64,000 bases of DNA from the NCBI RefSeq assembly GCF_963678635.1, contig NC_087070.1, forward strand, positions 26,406,007-26,470,006, in the 5' to 3' direction. The stretch comes from Symsagittifera roscoffensis. Its lineage: Eukaryota; Xenacoelomorpha; Acoela; Convolutidae. The stretch's first letter is position 1. Each line of letters begins with the position of its first letter. A program made the translations under genes and the position numbers. The notes under the pieces were generated by a model. The model had not been told where the DNA came from. It worked only from the letters and a program-made list of their open reading frames with translations, and did no database searches. This document shows, piece after piece, positions 12,199-24,808 of this stretch.

Positions 12199-14613
12199 AA
12201 AGTGACTGAAATAACCAAAAAAAAAGAAAGTTAGAATTTTACTGGACACAAGGGGACTGAACTAGTCCTAATAACTGAGTTGCGACTGAAAAACCCATAA
12301 TAACAGGCCAAGAACTCCTTCCCCAGACCAGACACCTATTTGACTATCCTGTCTCTCAAATTCCTGAAAGTGCGATCGACAAACAGGCAAAAGGATTAAA
12401 TTTATCAGATCTATTTAATAAACTCATCACAAAATTATTTTTATCACAATAATAAGTTTATCTTAGGGTTTTGTGGTTTTCGAAACAGTAGGAGTGTATG
12501 GAAGACATTCTGAGGAGATGCGAACTGGTAGCCGTGTTATAAGATATTTTCTGAAAAATCACTGCATGAACAACAACAGAAAAGTTTCTGACCTTCTGGT
12601 TTACCTAATGACAGATAAAAAGAAAAAAACAGGGGTTAACTGAAATAGACTCTTCCGTCATGCGACGTCCCGTGCTCAGGATGGATAGGGTCATACCAAC
12701 GCTATATAATTACATCGGCAAACTTTTAAGAATAAATCAAATCGGTTTTAAAGCATCCAGAGGATTGTCAGTTGAAAACTACCCTCATCGATTTTAGTGC
12801 TGATAGAATTGTCTGCTTCGTTTTGATTTTGAGGTTTTTGAAACCCGCTGAGGTAGAGGATTGCACTCTTTAGAAGAGAAAAACTCATTTTGTTTCTCAT
12901 GTTCTTTTTGTGTCGGAGTATGATTCGTTCTTTTTTCGCTTAAGTTCTTTGCTTGTTACTGTACGGTTCCGTAAAGCACGGTGCTGCTCCTCCAGTACAC
13001 GCAAAAACTAGTGGAACGAAGCTGCTGTGTTCCATAACAAGAATCTTTTGTTTGCATTTATGTTTTAACACTTTTATGATGTTTGTAGACGTCAGATGTA
13101 CTTTTATGGTAGAAATTAGCATGGTGGCCAAAAATGTTTACATGAAAATGTTTTATACGAGTCGACCTCCCCAGATTCCACTTGCCTTGATGTCAAGTGG
13201 AGCGCCATATTCAGTACTGGTTGTTTTGTTGTGAGCTCTTTCGCGTTCCAATGATTGAAGTTTTGGCTCTATCTCAACATTATGGCTTACTTCACCCAGG
13301 AAAGTCGCCAAAGTATCACGACATTCATTATGTCTTAGACAAGTGTATCCACCTTTGCGGCATTGTAGAGATTGAGTCAGTGTAAATGTTTGTCCTTATG
13401 GGCATGTATGAGGAGCTGTTGGTGGTTTCCGTCCATATCTCAGATGTAAATCATCTTTAAACTCTTATTTTTTGAGAGAAAATTGCATTTTGTTAGGTGT
13501 AACACGCTTAGCCAGCTCGATGCTCCTTTTTATGGTTGATGCTAGATTTATTGTTAGCTTTTTCCCTATGTTCAGTTTCCATAATCTTAAACTTTTTTGA
13601 GAATGCGTTATTCTGTTTCTCAGATTTGGTATTTCTATTTGTCTGAGTTTGTTCCGTTTCACCTATTTCCGGATCACTGTTTTCTAACGAATCACAAAAG
13701 GCACGTGATCACTCATCATAACTGGAAAAGTCCGCGTTACTGAGGAGGTCATATTCTCCAAATTTTTGGTGGTAATGCAAAAGGACTGCGATCGTTATCG
13801 GTTATATGGTTTTTACCAGTATTACCAGGAAATAGCTGCTGTCTTATGTTTTTTTCTCAATTTTGATGATTTTTTTAAATGCTTCCTGAATTGTTCTGGT
13901 TAGCTTAAATTATTTTGAAATCCTTTCGTGTTTTGAGAGTACGCATGTTGTGATGATGTTTGAGCTATTTTGGGAAGCTTTTTTGTATAGGTAGTTTTCT
14001 TTTCCATTTCCCTTTCTCCGTTTTTCTTGCATGCTGATGTTGTTCGTATAATCAATCCAAAGACTCTAAAACCGTCTACCGTTGTCATATTTGTGCCAAT
14101 GATTACCTTTATGGCGTTTTCGTTATGGTTTTTTTTTATTTTGAATTGAAATTTGAAACGCTTAACTTTATCGCCGAAAGCCTTTCCGTGCAAATCCAGA
14201 TTGTCGAAATTTGCTCCGGGTTTCTTAAGATCACCTGCAGCTTTTCCGTTATCTGCCAACCCATTTTGAATGACATTTGGTTTCTGCAGGAGCTCGAACA
14301 TTGGGATTATCCCTATTCCGTACATAATAATTGCGAAGGGATCAGCTTGTGTTGTGCCTTCAGTAGATGTCAAAACTGAGTTCAAGGACTTCTTTACTTT
14401 AGAGCAAATTCTCTTTTGAGCAGGTTGAAGGCATTTTCTGCATCAATAAATGGTATAGTGTCAGTTTCCGGTTTCTCAAACTCGTTCCTCAAGCTGTGGA
14501 TAGCATATTTGTGACATTCGACAGGAAATGCATGGCAGCAACTAAATTTTATCTGCAACAGTTCAAGGAGAAAACTGGCTTTTTTAATTGATTAGTAGTG
14601 CTAATCAATCAGT
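12199..14613. repeat. array unit B, copy 4
   Basis: This is a full unit B except for a ~50 bp deletion at about 14383, after the SVLTSTEGTTQ coding block, where AACTGAG is joined to TTCAAGGAC. It runs into LTR-like copy A4 at 14614. Confidence 0.7.
12770..14385 (-). pseudogene. non-LTR reverse transcriptase remnant (EGTTQGDP type), copy 4
   Basis: The RT block at 14385-13900 is a continuous 161-codon frame covering EGTTQADPFAI through the VDGFRVFGLII stretch. The C-terminal part at 13131-12940 includes EHSSFVPLVFACTGG, a block typical of this family's C-terminus. The frame is broken between blocks and the catalytic YADD is lost, as in the other copies. Non-functional relic in antisense to the surrounding LTR-like repeats. 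Confidence 0.65.
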
Positions 14614-15400
14614 TGAACCAATTGGGAGATGTTGGTTTCGTCTGACATAAAAAATTTGAAAAATTTGATCGGTCGTAAAGACACGTCACGACCTTGAGAT
14701 TTCGCGACAACTGAAAAACCGGGAAAAACAAAGATTTACAAGGATTTTCGCAAAAGAAAACAAGACGTAGAAGAGATTATAGCGAGCGACAGAAAGTGTA
14801 TACATCAATATGCGAAGAGTGCTCCGAGTTGTAACGATTGTACAGCTACAATCGTTACCGAGTAATTATCGAGAATCCGGAGGGCTATTGGGAAGATCTG
14901 CCACCCTTCCTGGTTGCCAAGAGGACAGCTATTCGACCGGATTCAAGAATCCAGGAGTGTTTCGGGGAAGACTGTAAATACTGGTTTTTAACAACTTTAT
15001 TTTCGTGGAAAGTCTTGAACTGAATTTAATTAACACCTAATTCATTTTTTCAGAAAATGAGAAGCTAGGAGCTGGGGGAAAGGTTTGATCCATGTCCGAT
15101 GGATTTGATAATTTTTATCTACTGAACGAAAACAATAACTAAAATACAAAATAAGTACTTGCCCTTTTTTTCTAGAAGTGTTCTCGTGGTTTGGGATTAC
15201 TGAGGCCAATCCATGAGCCTACTAGTTTTGCAATTAAACTTGTTAACTTGCGAGGTCTGGCTGATAGCCTTTAAGTTGTAACGACTCTGCCGAGCCGATG
15301 TTAATGGATCACAAAGGGAACTGGTTTTGTAAGAGACGCTTAAAAGCACGTGAAGTTGTATTTAGATGCTAGCCAGTCGAATGTTACATTCATAATTATA
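14614..15400 (+). repeat. LTR-like repeat A, copy 4
   Basis: This ~787 bp copy has the hairpin at 14831-14858. It is followed by TGGCGCTTCTGGG at 15401 and then by leader sequence leading to a gag fragment at about 17.1 kb. That order (LTR, primer-binding site, leader, gag) is what a 5' end of a Ty3-like element should show. It is the best support that repeat A is an LTR. Confidence 0.65.
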
Positions 15401-17070
15401 TGGCGCTTCTGGGTTTTATTCTCTAACATCATGATCGTCATATCTATTAACGAGGCATTCCGCACTCAGCGGATCTCCTAAGCAGAACCCTTAGCCAAGG
15501 GCCAGAAGAGTGGTTCGGAACTCGGAAGCCTTCAAGATTCCCTGATTTAGTTTTTTTAAACCCAGTTAAGACCGAAAATTCTCGTATCGTGAAGGGTGGG
15601 GTGATCGGCCGTCCAGTCATTCACTGAGCGTCTATGATCAAAAACACTTAGAGATATACAAAAAACCAAATAAAAAGTAGTATAACGATCCAGGTAATTA
15701 CAGATTTTTTTCAGTAGTGTCTATTCATAAAATATTTTGAAATTTTTGAAATAATGCAAAAAAATTTGTTGTTCGAACAACATACACTAATGAATCGACA
15801 GGTTTAAAAACCCGCTGGCCAACAACCTTCCTGGTCCCAGTGGAATCGAACTTAACATGTTTGATTTAGTGGATTCATCAATCTGGAAGGTGTCCAAAAA
15901 ACATTGTTTTGACAAATAAGTTTTTCAGCTGAATCGTTTTAGTTGAAGTTTTTTTTGCATTGAACTAGAAACATACAGGCCTTCTGAGCTCATACCAAAG
16001 TGTTTTGGGTCAATACGACAAAAACTTTGTGAAGAAAGACCCTTCAAGGTTTGTAGTTTCTTTTGGAAAGCCCTTATACACCTACCAAGAGATAGCAGCG
16101 GTTAAATAAATCTTTTTTATGTTGTTTTCGACTGTAAGTAAGGTTTAGGAATCCTAAAAAATGACAATCAAGTCAGAGTTAGGCTTGTTAAAACATCCCT
16201 CACAGTTAAGGCAAATTTTTCAATAAGGAGCTTAGCTTCAATCCGGAGGCATGTTTTCTGCCAACCTGGAGGGGTCCCAATTCGAAGGGGTCCTGTCTTT
16301 TAGCAATCCGAAGGGGTCCCAATTTGGAGGGGTCCTGTTTTTAGCCAATTCAGAGGGGTCACTATTAATGAATAGTGTTAAGATATTAGGACAAATAGGC
16401 TAACGAAAAAAGACAGGAAACCAGTGAGTGCACTGGTAACTTGCCTTTATATCAAAACTGAAAAAACCATAGTAAAACCAAAGAGTTCTAAACCCTGAGA
16501 TTGGCGACTCTACGTCTAAGCGAAAACAGAATTCGATACTGATAGTTGGATTAGAACTCAAAACAATTTTTTTGGAAGAGTGGTTGCCTAGAGAGTTTTA
16601 GTAGGTCTAGCTAGGGCATTTCGATGGCAGATAGGTATAACAGAACTCGGTGGGAGCAATAGTCGCCCATTTGAGAGAAAAATACTGCCTTCAAGTTTTG
16701 TTCAAGTGTGCCACTAAACAGGAGAACCTATTTCTTTAGAGACCAGTTCGACTGTCAAATTGCGACAGACCAATAGCATTACAAACACAATTTTTTTTTC
16801 GACTTTTTTTTGTTCTATTTAAGTAAAATTTATTTTTTAATTCTTAATAACTGTTCTCGATTGAGCAGTGACTGCACTTTTTTTAAAAGATATTGACATC
16901 ATCAGACTGTGCCAGTTTTCTATCCAATAACCTATAATCAATTGCTGTGCACAAAATAGAATTACGCTGTACAGTGATCACTGTACAGTGAAAAAGATTT
17001 GTCGTCGATTTTTATACAAAATTTTTGAAAACTATCGTTTTGATTTAATTTTATCAGTTGACAGACAAAA
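15401..17070 (+). other. leader of a truncated LTR element (left arm of inverted structure)
   Basis: This non-coding stretch lies between the primer-binding-like site and the gag fragment. 15401-15725 matches the start of unit C. 15775-16440 is the inverted counterpart of about 21590-22520. 16500-16700 has an inverted counterpart at 21330-21530 and a direct one at 19900-20070. A short G-rich tandem repeat sits at 16260-16362, with AGGGGTCC recurring every 20-25 bp. No ORF of interest. Confidence 0.55.
16260..16362. repeat. GGGGTCC-rich tandem repeat
   Basis: A ~43 bp unit occurs about twice, built from the half-units GAAGGGGTCCTGTCTTTTAG and GGAGGGGTCC. GGGGTCC or GGGGTCA occurs five times in ~100 bp. 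A diverged inverted counterpart lies near 21690-21850 (GGACCCCTCCGG). Confidence 0.6.
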
Positions 17071-18337
17071 AATGCGGCAGCAAGTGAATCAGGCGAGTAA
17101 ACAGTTAAGAGCAGTAGATTGTGATGAGTCTAGACAAGTCGAGGGTACCTAAGCTAAATGATAGCTCTAAGAAATTTATACCAAAGAAACAATTGAAATC
17201 AAGTAATGATCCTTTTGTTGAAAAAGCCAAGAAGACTCGGAACTAGAAAAAGAAGAAATTTTCAGGCGTGATGGTTGAAACAAGGAGTAAAAAGGCCTCT
17301 GAGGATGAAAAGACAAAATTGCAAGTACAGATCCATCGGAATCCCGCTATGGATGAGAATCGGGCAGGACGTGGAACTGAAGGGAATGGAAACAGGAGAT
17401 TGACAAAAGAGTCTTGTCACGTAGAACAAGGCCACAATTTCTATACTTCGACCGGGACTCTTGATCGACATTTCGATTCAAAACCCGGCAGTAAAAGGCT
17501 CACCTCTTGACAATACCATGATGCCCGTGTTGACTGAGAAAGCAGCAACGTCTTCTTCGTTTTCGGAACGACTGAAAAACAATTTGGGATTTTTTTTTCC
17601 ATTTACCATGGACACGAGAACTGGAGATGAAAACGACACCCAAGAAGAGGATGAAGAAATTAGAGAAATTGATGAATCTCTGAGTGAGCTTGAACAAATC
17701 GACTCATGAAAACGAATCTCTCGAAAAACCAAAAAACGGCTATTCGGATTGATCTGGTGCGGTCAGAAACATAACGAAGACTATCGATGGAATACACAGT
17801 CAAGAGAGCTCATGACATGCAATCAGGAGAGAACAGAATCGCCGGGTCAGAGACCTAACTAGATAAACTAGATGCGTATATTGAAGGACATTCGAGACAG
17901 AGAGGAAGAGCGCGAGTTTCAACCAATACTAAACATGCCTGGAAGAAACAAGGTGACGCTATAACTAGTGACAACAGATCATCAATGGAAGAGGCCATGA
18001 ACAGGATTTTATATAGCATGGGTGAGAACGATGTACAAATGTCAATAAAAATGAACTGGAAGGAGCAATTCAAGTTGAGAGAGAAAAAGACTGCAGGAGG
18101 AAACAAATCACTATGGACAGGAGGTTAGTGGAAACGAAAAACGCTTAAAGGAAAAGACCGATGAGTACTTGGCCAGAAAAATGTCATGAATCACGCGGGA
18201 AGCTGAAGAAAGAGAGAAACTATCGAGGGCTGATCTGAAGCAACTTTAGAGTCAACAAGAGCAGACTCTTGGGAGTCTCGATTCCAGAATAGACGCGATG
18301 ATGGGAAGACGCACTCAAGCCATAATGGACAGATTGG
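17070..18337 (+). pseudogene. gag: truncated gag of LTR element, rightward copy
   Basis: This is a relic of the N-terminal part of a Gag-like protein. Fragmented frames run MDENRAGRGTEGNGNRR, then SSFSERLKNNLG (17461-17709) and an acidic REIDESLSELEQIDS. The last piece, near 18290-18337, reads RRTQAIMDRLV and matches the leftward gag copy, where the same phrase reads RRTQAKMDRLD. At 18337 it stops and the sequence continues as the 3' part of the inverted gag. Stops and frame changes are frequent, so it is not functional. Confidence 0.55.
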
Positions 18338-19403
18338 TAGGCCTCCTGCGATACTTCAGTCGCAGCGCTTCCCGGGTAGGTGCATTGGTTGACAGAGGTA
18401 TATTGTGCGTCGCAAACATTATCCTGAGTTCGTAGTTTTGCACACCATCAATAAATTTTGAAGCTACTGCCAAGTTCATCCTGCTGTTTGACTCGTCCTG
18501 TTCACTACGCCCTCTAAGCATCCGAAAACTGGTCTATGGTTTCATTTTCACGTTGCTTTCGTTTCTCGAAGTGCATCCTTGCTTGACGTCCTTGTACTTG
18601 CGAGCAAAAGCAATTCAACATGATTTCGGAAATTTTATCAGCAGTGTCCCGATGGTACTGTTTTTTGGCCATCACGCAAATCAGGGCTCTCCCTTCCAAG
18701 TTAATGGTGAGCGCACTGCATTATTGTCTTTCTGTCAAGTCTTCTTTCTCAAATTGCAGCTTCATGACTACTTATAACATCTCGGTTTCTTGAACACCCT
18801 TTTAGATTTCTCGCTGCGCTCGTTCATCGAAAACAATCTTGTGAGAAAAGTTTCCCTGGACCTGTTCAGGGGTTTGAACGCTGCGGCCATTGCTGCTGCA
18901 TCCCGTGAAAATCCCCTTTGGTCATTCATATCTGTTGTTTGAGGCTCTGGAACTTGCCTACTGTCCGAGTCGCTGGGCTGAGCTCTTCTCTAGATCGAGA
19001 GATTCCAGTTTGCGGATTCACCTCTTCTACTCGCCTTTGCTTCTCGCGTGGGTCTTTCGTTGAGATTGGCCTGCTGCCTCTAGAGCCTCCTGTGATTTTC
19101 GTTGGAATCCTGGATCGGTGACTTCCAGTGGCATTGCTGGATGAGTTACCCCTTTCTCTTGTGGTTCTATATGTGCTTCCTCTGTTTGCTCTCTCATTGA
19201 AGTTTACTCCCGGCTCGCTGCTGGCCTCTCTCGAGTGTGCTCCTCTACTCCTAGATTTGCGCCTGTTTTCCAGGAGGCCATCCAATCTGTCCATTTTAGC
19301 CTGAGTTCGTCTTTCCAACATCGCGTTTAACCTGTTAACGAAATTTCCAAGAATTTGCAATGTTGACTCCGACGTTGCGCCTCCAGGTCAGCCCTCAATC
19401 GTT

Positions 19404-19414
19404 TCTCTCTCTCA

Positions 19415-19511
<97 letters not shown>
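19404..19511. repeat. CT/GA microsatellite
   Basis: About 108 bp of almost pure CT repeat with a few interruptions (CTAT, TTTC). It lies inside the leftward gag relic and on that strand reads GA repeat, which would encode alternating Arg-Glu. Expansion of a charged codon run is a plausible origin. Confidence 0.9.
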
Positions 19512-19512
<1 letters not shown>

Positions 19513-19899
19513 AGCTCCCAGCGTCATGCGTGACAAATTTCTGGTCAAGTGCTCATCTGTCCTCTCCTTTCCTCCCTCAGGCTTTCTCTCTCAACAAGAA
19601 CTGCTCTTTCTAGTTCATTCTTATTGACAACTGTTCATTCTGCTCATCCATTCGATCTAGAATCTTGATGATGGCCTCTTCCATTGATGCTCCGTTGTCA
19701 ACCAAGGGAGTCACTAGTGGTGGCGTCACCAAGTTCGTGCCAGGCAGTTTAGTGCTGGTTGAAACTCGCGCTAATACTCTCTGTCGCGAAGGTCCTTCAT
19801 AATACGCATCTAATTCCCTAGTTTGGTCCCTGACTTGATCACCCTGGACTTTCCCGCTTGCCTCTCTGAATTGGTAACTGTCATATACTCTCTTGACTG

Positions 19900-20230
19900 T
19901 TCTATCCCATCAATCGAAAACAGAATTCTACACTGATTTATTTGGAATAGAATCCAAAACTGTTTTTTGGAAGCGTGGTTGCCTTGAGAGTTTTAGTAGG
20001 CAGATAGGTAAAACAGAGTTCAGTGGCTGCAATAAAAGCCCACCTGAGAGAAAAATGGTTCTGACCGCACCAAATCAATCCGAATAGCCATTTTCCGTGT
20101 TTGCAAGTGATTCGTTTTCATGAGTCGAACTGTTCAAGCTCATTTGAGACTCAGAGTCATCAACTTCTCTTATATCTTCAACCTCTTATTGGGTGTCGAC
20201 TTCAACGTCAGTTCACGTTCCCATGATAAG
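19900..20230. repeat. inverted repeat arm with 21160-21500
   Basis: This segment joins leader-like sequence to an antisense gag piece. It is the reverse complement, with divergence, of 21160-21500 (shared phrase GGTGCGGTCAGAACC and its complement). The ~0.9 kb between the arms contains the N-terminal part of the leftward gag. Confidence 0.55.
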
Positions 20231-20789
20231 CGGAAAGAAATCTCCCAAAGTGTTCTCTACTCGTTCCGAAAACGAAGAAGACGTTGCTGCTTTCTCATTC
20301 ACCGCACGCATCATGGTACTGTCAGTAGGCGAGGTTTTCAATCAAAATTTTGGAAATTTCCAGTTTTTCATCCCGATCAAGAGTCCCGGTCGATGTAGCG
20401 AAACCGTGGTCTTTTTCTACGGGAGTATATTCGCTCGTTTATCTCCTGTTCCCATTTGCTTCAGTTCTACATCCCGCCCGATTCTCAGCCAGAGCGGGGT
20501 TCAAATGGATCTCTACTTTCAAAATTGCCCTCCGTCTTCGGAGGCATTTTGACTCCTTGCTTCAACCATTCTGCTTGAAGCTTTCTTTCCCTTCTTGTTC
20601 CGAGTTTTCTTGATCTTTTCCACAAAAGGATCTTTCCTCGATTTCCTTTGTTTCTTCGGTATAAGCTTCCTAGAGCTATCACTTAGCTTAGGTATACTCG
20701 ACTTGTCTAGACTCATCTCACAATGTACTGCTCTTTACTGTTTACTCACCTGATTCACTTGCCACTGTATTTGTTGTTTGACAACTGAT

Positions 20790-23330
20790 AATTTTAACAC
20801 AACACGGTAATGTCCAAATTACTTTATCAACAAAAGACCGCGAATCTTTTTAAGTTATCACAAAACAATGTAAATCTAATTTATGCACAGCAAACGACTA
20901 TTGGTTGTTGGATAAACCGCACGCGCTGTCTGATGATGTCATTATCTTTAAAAAGTAGTGCAACCAATACCAAACCGAGAACAACTATTAAGAATTGAAA
21001 AATATAAACATATTTTTTAACTTGATTTTTAGAAAAAATCAAAAAAATTGTAAGTGTATTGCGATTGGTCTGTCGCAATTCAATACTCGAACTGTTTGCT
21101 AAAGAAAGAGTTTTCACTGTTTAGCGCCGCAATCAACAAACAAAGCTCGAAGGTAACTTTCGGGAATTTGGGCATTTTCTTTCAGTTTACCATGGGAACG
21201 GGAACTGGCGATGAAGTCGACACCCAAGAAGTGGTTGAAGATATAAGAGAAATTGATGCCTCTGAGCTTGAACAGTTTGACTCATGAACACCAATCACTC
21301 GCAAACACCAAAAATGGCTATTCGGGTTGATTTGGTGCGGTCAGAACCATATTTCTCTCATGTGGGCTTCTATTGCCGCCACTGAAATCTGTTTTTCCTA
21401 TCTGCCTACTAAAACTCTCAAGGCAATCACGCTTCCAAAAAACAGTTTTGGATTCTAGTCCAAATAAATTAGAAAGAATTCTGTTTTCGATTAGACCTAA
21501 TGTCGCGAATCTCCGGGCTTAGACCTGTTTTCGGTTTAATAAGGTAAATTTAATTTTTTTCAAAGGCAAGTTACCAGTGCAGTCATTGGTTTCTGTCTTT
21601 TTTGGTCAGTCTATTTGTCCCAATATCTTGACACTATTCACTAAATGTATTGTCTTCGTTTACGATCGTAAATCGAAAGAAAAAATAGCTTGGACCCCTC
21701 CGGATCGGCGTTTGGGGACCCTTTTGAATTGGCAAAATTTGATCCTTCCGAAACTTCAAAAGGGTAAACCGAGATCCTTGCGGATACGGTCTCAGAGCCT
21801 AATATGCAAAATCAATTAACTAGGAAGGGTTTGTTCTGGCTTCAGACCCCTCCGGATAGAAGCTAAGCTTCTTAATGAAAAATTTCCCTTAATGGTGAGG
21901 GATGTTTTAACAAGGTTCTTTCCTACTTGATTGTCGTTTATAGGTTTCCCAACATTCCTTATAGTCGAGAACAACAAAAAATTCCTTGTTCTACCGTCGC
22001 TACCTCTTGGTAGGTTATATGGGCTTTCCAAAAAACAATTTACAAACCGTGAAGGGTCTACCTTCAAAAACCGGTGGTTTTGTGAAAACAATCCAAAAAT
22101 TTGTTTTGCTTAATTTCTTCAAAAAACAATTAACCTACCTTTAAGCCTACTCAATTTTCGTTGTAACGGTGACAAGTTGAATTGGATTTTTCCAGTTGTT
22201 CTAGAGTTATAAAGCAAAACGTCTTTTATGCAAATTCAAAAAGTTTTCAGACTTTTAGTTTCCGCCTAACTTTTTTTCGCAATTTTTGTTTAATTGACCT
22301 AAAAATTTCTGCTCTGAGCTCAGAAGGCTTTCTTCATAGTTCAGTGCATAAAACCCAATCTAAAACGATTCAGCTGAAAAACTTTGTCAAAAAATATGCT
22401 ACCGGGACCACTCCGGATTGATGAATCGACTAAATCAAACTCGTTAAGTTCGATTTCACTGGGGCCAGGAAGGTTGTTGGCAAACGGGTTCCAAAACCTG
22501 TCGATTCACTGGTGTATGTTATCAGAGCAACATCGTTTTTCATGTTATCAAAGCAACATCGTTTTATCGTTTTTTGCGGCGTTTCGTTGTAATTAAAATC
22601 ACGAAAAGTCGGATTTCTCTACCCAAATCGCTCCAACCAGGTTTTTATACTAAATTCAACCAGCTACTTTAGTTATTGAGTCCAGTTATGATGTAACTCA
22701 CTGTCTAAGCGCTTCTTTCCGTTCCAAAAGATGTCGATATCTCAAAAATTGCGATTTGTTGTAGAATCATAATTTCACCATTTTCACCCAAAAAACCGGT
22801 CTGCTCACAGTCTATTTGACTGAAAAACTTATAGCAATGATAAAACGAGTAGTATAAAAAATAGTTCTAATTTTTTTTATATCCCTACGGGTCCGTTCAG
22901 CATCCGAATTAAGATGCATAACTCGGAAGTTCGCAACTCGGTGGAGGGTCTCATACTTTCTGTACCAAAAGGAATTCAAAACTTGTTAACGATAGTCAAC
23001 AGTCGATTTTTGTTGTCGTTGAGACCCTTCCAACTGCTTCCTGAACTACTTGCCGGATCACCCTCCCGCTGTAAGTTCGTGATTTTTCCGAGTTGAGCGC
23101 AAATTGGCGTTAACTTGCTTAAATACTCAAACAATCCTACAGTACAGGCACCAGAAAGAGGCCACAATCTTAATCGTAACAACCCTGTTTGATATAAATG
23201 ACTCTTATAACATTACATCTAACAACAACAATCGGGAGGGTCCAATCACATTTCGTCTGGGGTAATGATTTCTACTGATTTTGTTAATCTTTACTGTTTT
23301 TGATTTTTCCGGTTGTTTTGTATATTTTTT
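20790..23330 (-). other. leader of a truncated LTR element (right arm of inverted structure)
   Basis: This is mostly non-coding and mirrors the left arm. 21590-22520 is the reverse complement of 15775-16440 (GATTCATCAATCTGG against GATTGATGAATC), and 21690-21920 mirrors the GGGGTCC repeat and AAAACATCCCTCAC stretch. I see nothing recognisable at 22540-23230. Homology resumes at about 23330 with the inverted leader start. Confidence 0.5.
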
Positions 23331-23626
23331 GACTTTTTTATGTACTATACTACATTTTGTGTGGTTTCTTGTATATCTTTAAGTGTTTTGGTCATATATC
23401 GCTCAGAGAGAAGCAGGACGGCCGATCTCCCTACCCATCACGATACGTGAATTTTTGGTCCTAACTAGTTTAAAAAACTAAAAAAGGGAATCTGGAAGGC
23501 TTCCGCGTTCCATACCACCCTTCCGGCTCTAAGTTAAGGGTCTTATTTAGAGCATTCATTCGGCGTGTAGTGCTTCATTAATGGAACCTGCGATCATGAT
23601 GATAAAAATAACACCCAGGAGAACCA

Positions 23627-24472
23627 TAAAAACAAATATGTAAGACTCGACCGAAATATAAATCGACGGAAAAAAGCTAGGTTCTAAAACGACTGGATAG
23701 CGTCTAAATACAGCTTCACATGCTTTTAACCGTCTCTACCAAAGCCAATTCAATGTCTGATCCATTAACATCGGGTTGACAAATTCAGTACAATTTGAGG
23801 CGGTCGGCCAAACCCCGCGAAGTATTTTAGTTACATGCGAAATTAGTGAGCTCATGGCTGGGTCTCAGTAATCCCAGACCACGAGGTCACTCCTAAACAC
23901 AGAGCTACTACCTAATTATCGCATTACGATTGTTTTTGTATAGTAGATAAAATTGATCATATCAATCGGAGATGGATCAATAATTTCCTCCAACTCCTTG
24001 CTTTTTCATATTCTGAAAAATGAATTAGATGTTAATTAAGTTCAATTCATGGCATTTCAGGAAGCTAAAATTTGTTAAAAACCAGTTAGCAGTTTTTCCC
24101 AGGACCCTTTCGGACTCTCAAATCCGTTCAAAAAGCTGTCTTATTGGCAATCAGGAGAAGTAGCAGAACTTCCCAATAGCCCTCCGAATTCTGGGGAATT
24201 GCTTGGTAACGGTTGCAGCTGTTCAATCGTTACAATTTGGAGCTTTCTTCGAATATTGATAACTTCCGCTGTTTTTCTCTCGATTATTTCGTTGTTTTTT
24301 TTACTATTAGCAAAAATTGTCGTTCTTCTTATTCCAACTAGCGAGAATCATTGTTTTGATTTTTGCGCTATTTCCGCAGTCGCGATATTTCAAGATCGTG
24401 ACGTGTCTTGAATTTCGAAAGAGTTTCAAGAATTATTTCGTCAACTCAAATTGACCATTCCCAATTCGTTCA
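23627..24472 (-). repeat. LTR-like repeat A, diverged inverted copy 5
   Basis: On the minus strand it starts TGAACGAATTGGG (24472) and ends just before a primer-binding-like TGGTTCTCCTGGG (23626-23609). This is followed, still on the minus strand, by leader sequence matching 15419-15725. It is clearly diverged from copies 1-4; the 12-bp hairpin is degraded at 24205-24232. It is therefore an older insertion, facing copy 4 across a 9.9 kb interval. Confidence 0.6.
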
Positions 24473-24808
24473 ATTGAACAATTTGTTACCTTGGTACGGC
24501 TGCTGCTGAAGCGGAAGAGAGAAGAAGTGACAGGTGTAAAGGTTTAACAGATGTTTGGTATCTTTTCAACCGTTAGCCTTTGAGGTTTTGGGCGCGGCCG
24601 GCCCCAGCACAATCTTTTTTGAGCAATCTTTATAAGAACCTAAGCATAAGAACTGAAAAATTCAGAGCAGGCAGCTTTTTAAAACAGAAAACCTCCCCTG
24701 GCAACACAAATTGCGAACGCCGCTTGCGTACTCGGAACAAAAAATTACAAAACAACTTTCGACGAAATTTTTTATTTGTAACTCAGTTATAATTGTAGAT
24801 TATATTTT
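24473..24808. other. unassigned sequence between LTR-like repeats
   Basis: These 336 bp lie between the inverted repeat A copy and the 5' LTR of the giant element. A short plus ORF overlaps it, but I see no recognisable protein, repeat or RNA. Confidence 0.4.

Larger units (their letters stand above)
18315..20720 (-). pseudogene. gag: gag of LTR element, leftward copy
   Basis: In the minus direction it starts near 20716 with a basic N-terminus (MSLDKSSIPKLSDSSRKL). It passes the GA microsatellite, then 19360-18926 (144 codons, Arg/Ser-rich, RRTQAKMDRLDGLLENRRK), then 18699-18315. The last part aligns by eye with the 29-34 kb gag: MHFEKRKQRENETIDQF against MRFEKRRQRDDESIDRF, and SKFIDGVQNYELRIMFAT against PKFIDGVKSDDLRTMLAT. 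So it is the same Ty3-like Gag type but a different, older family. The reading frame is broken several times and no zinc knuckle or pol follows. Confidence 0.65.
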
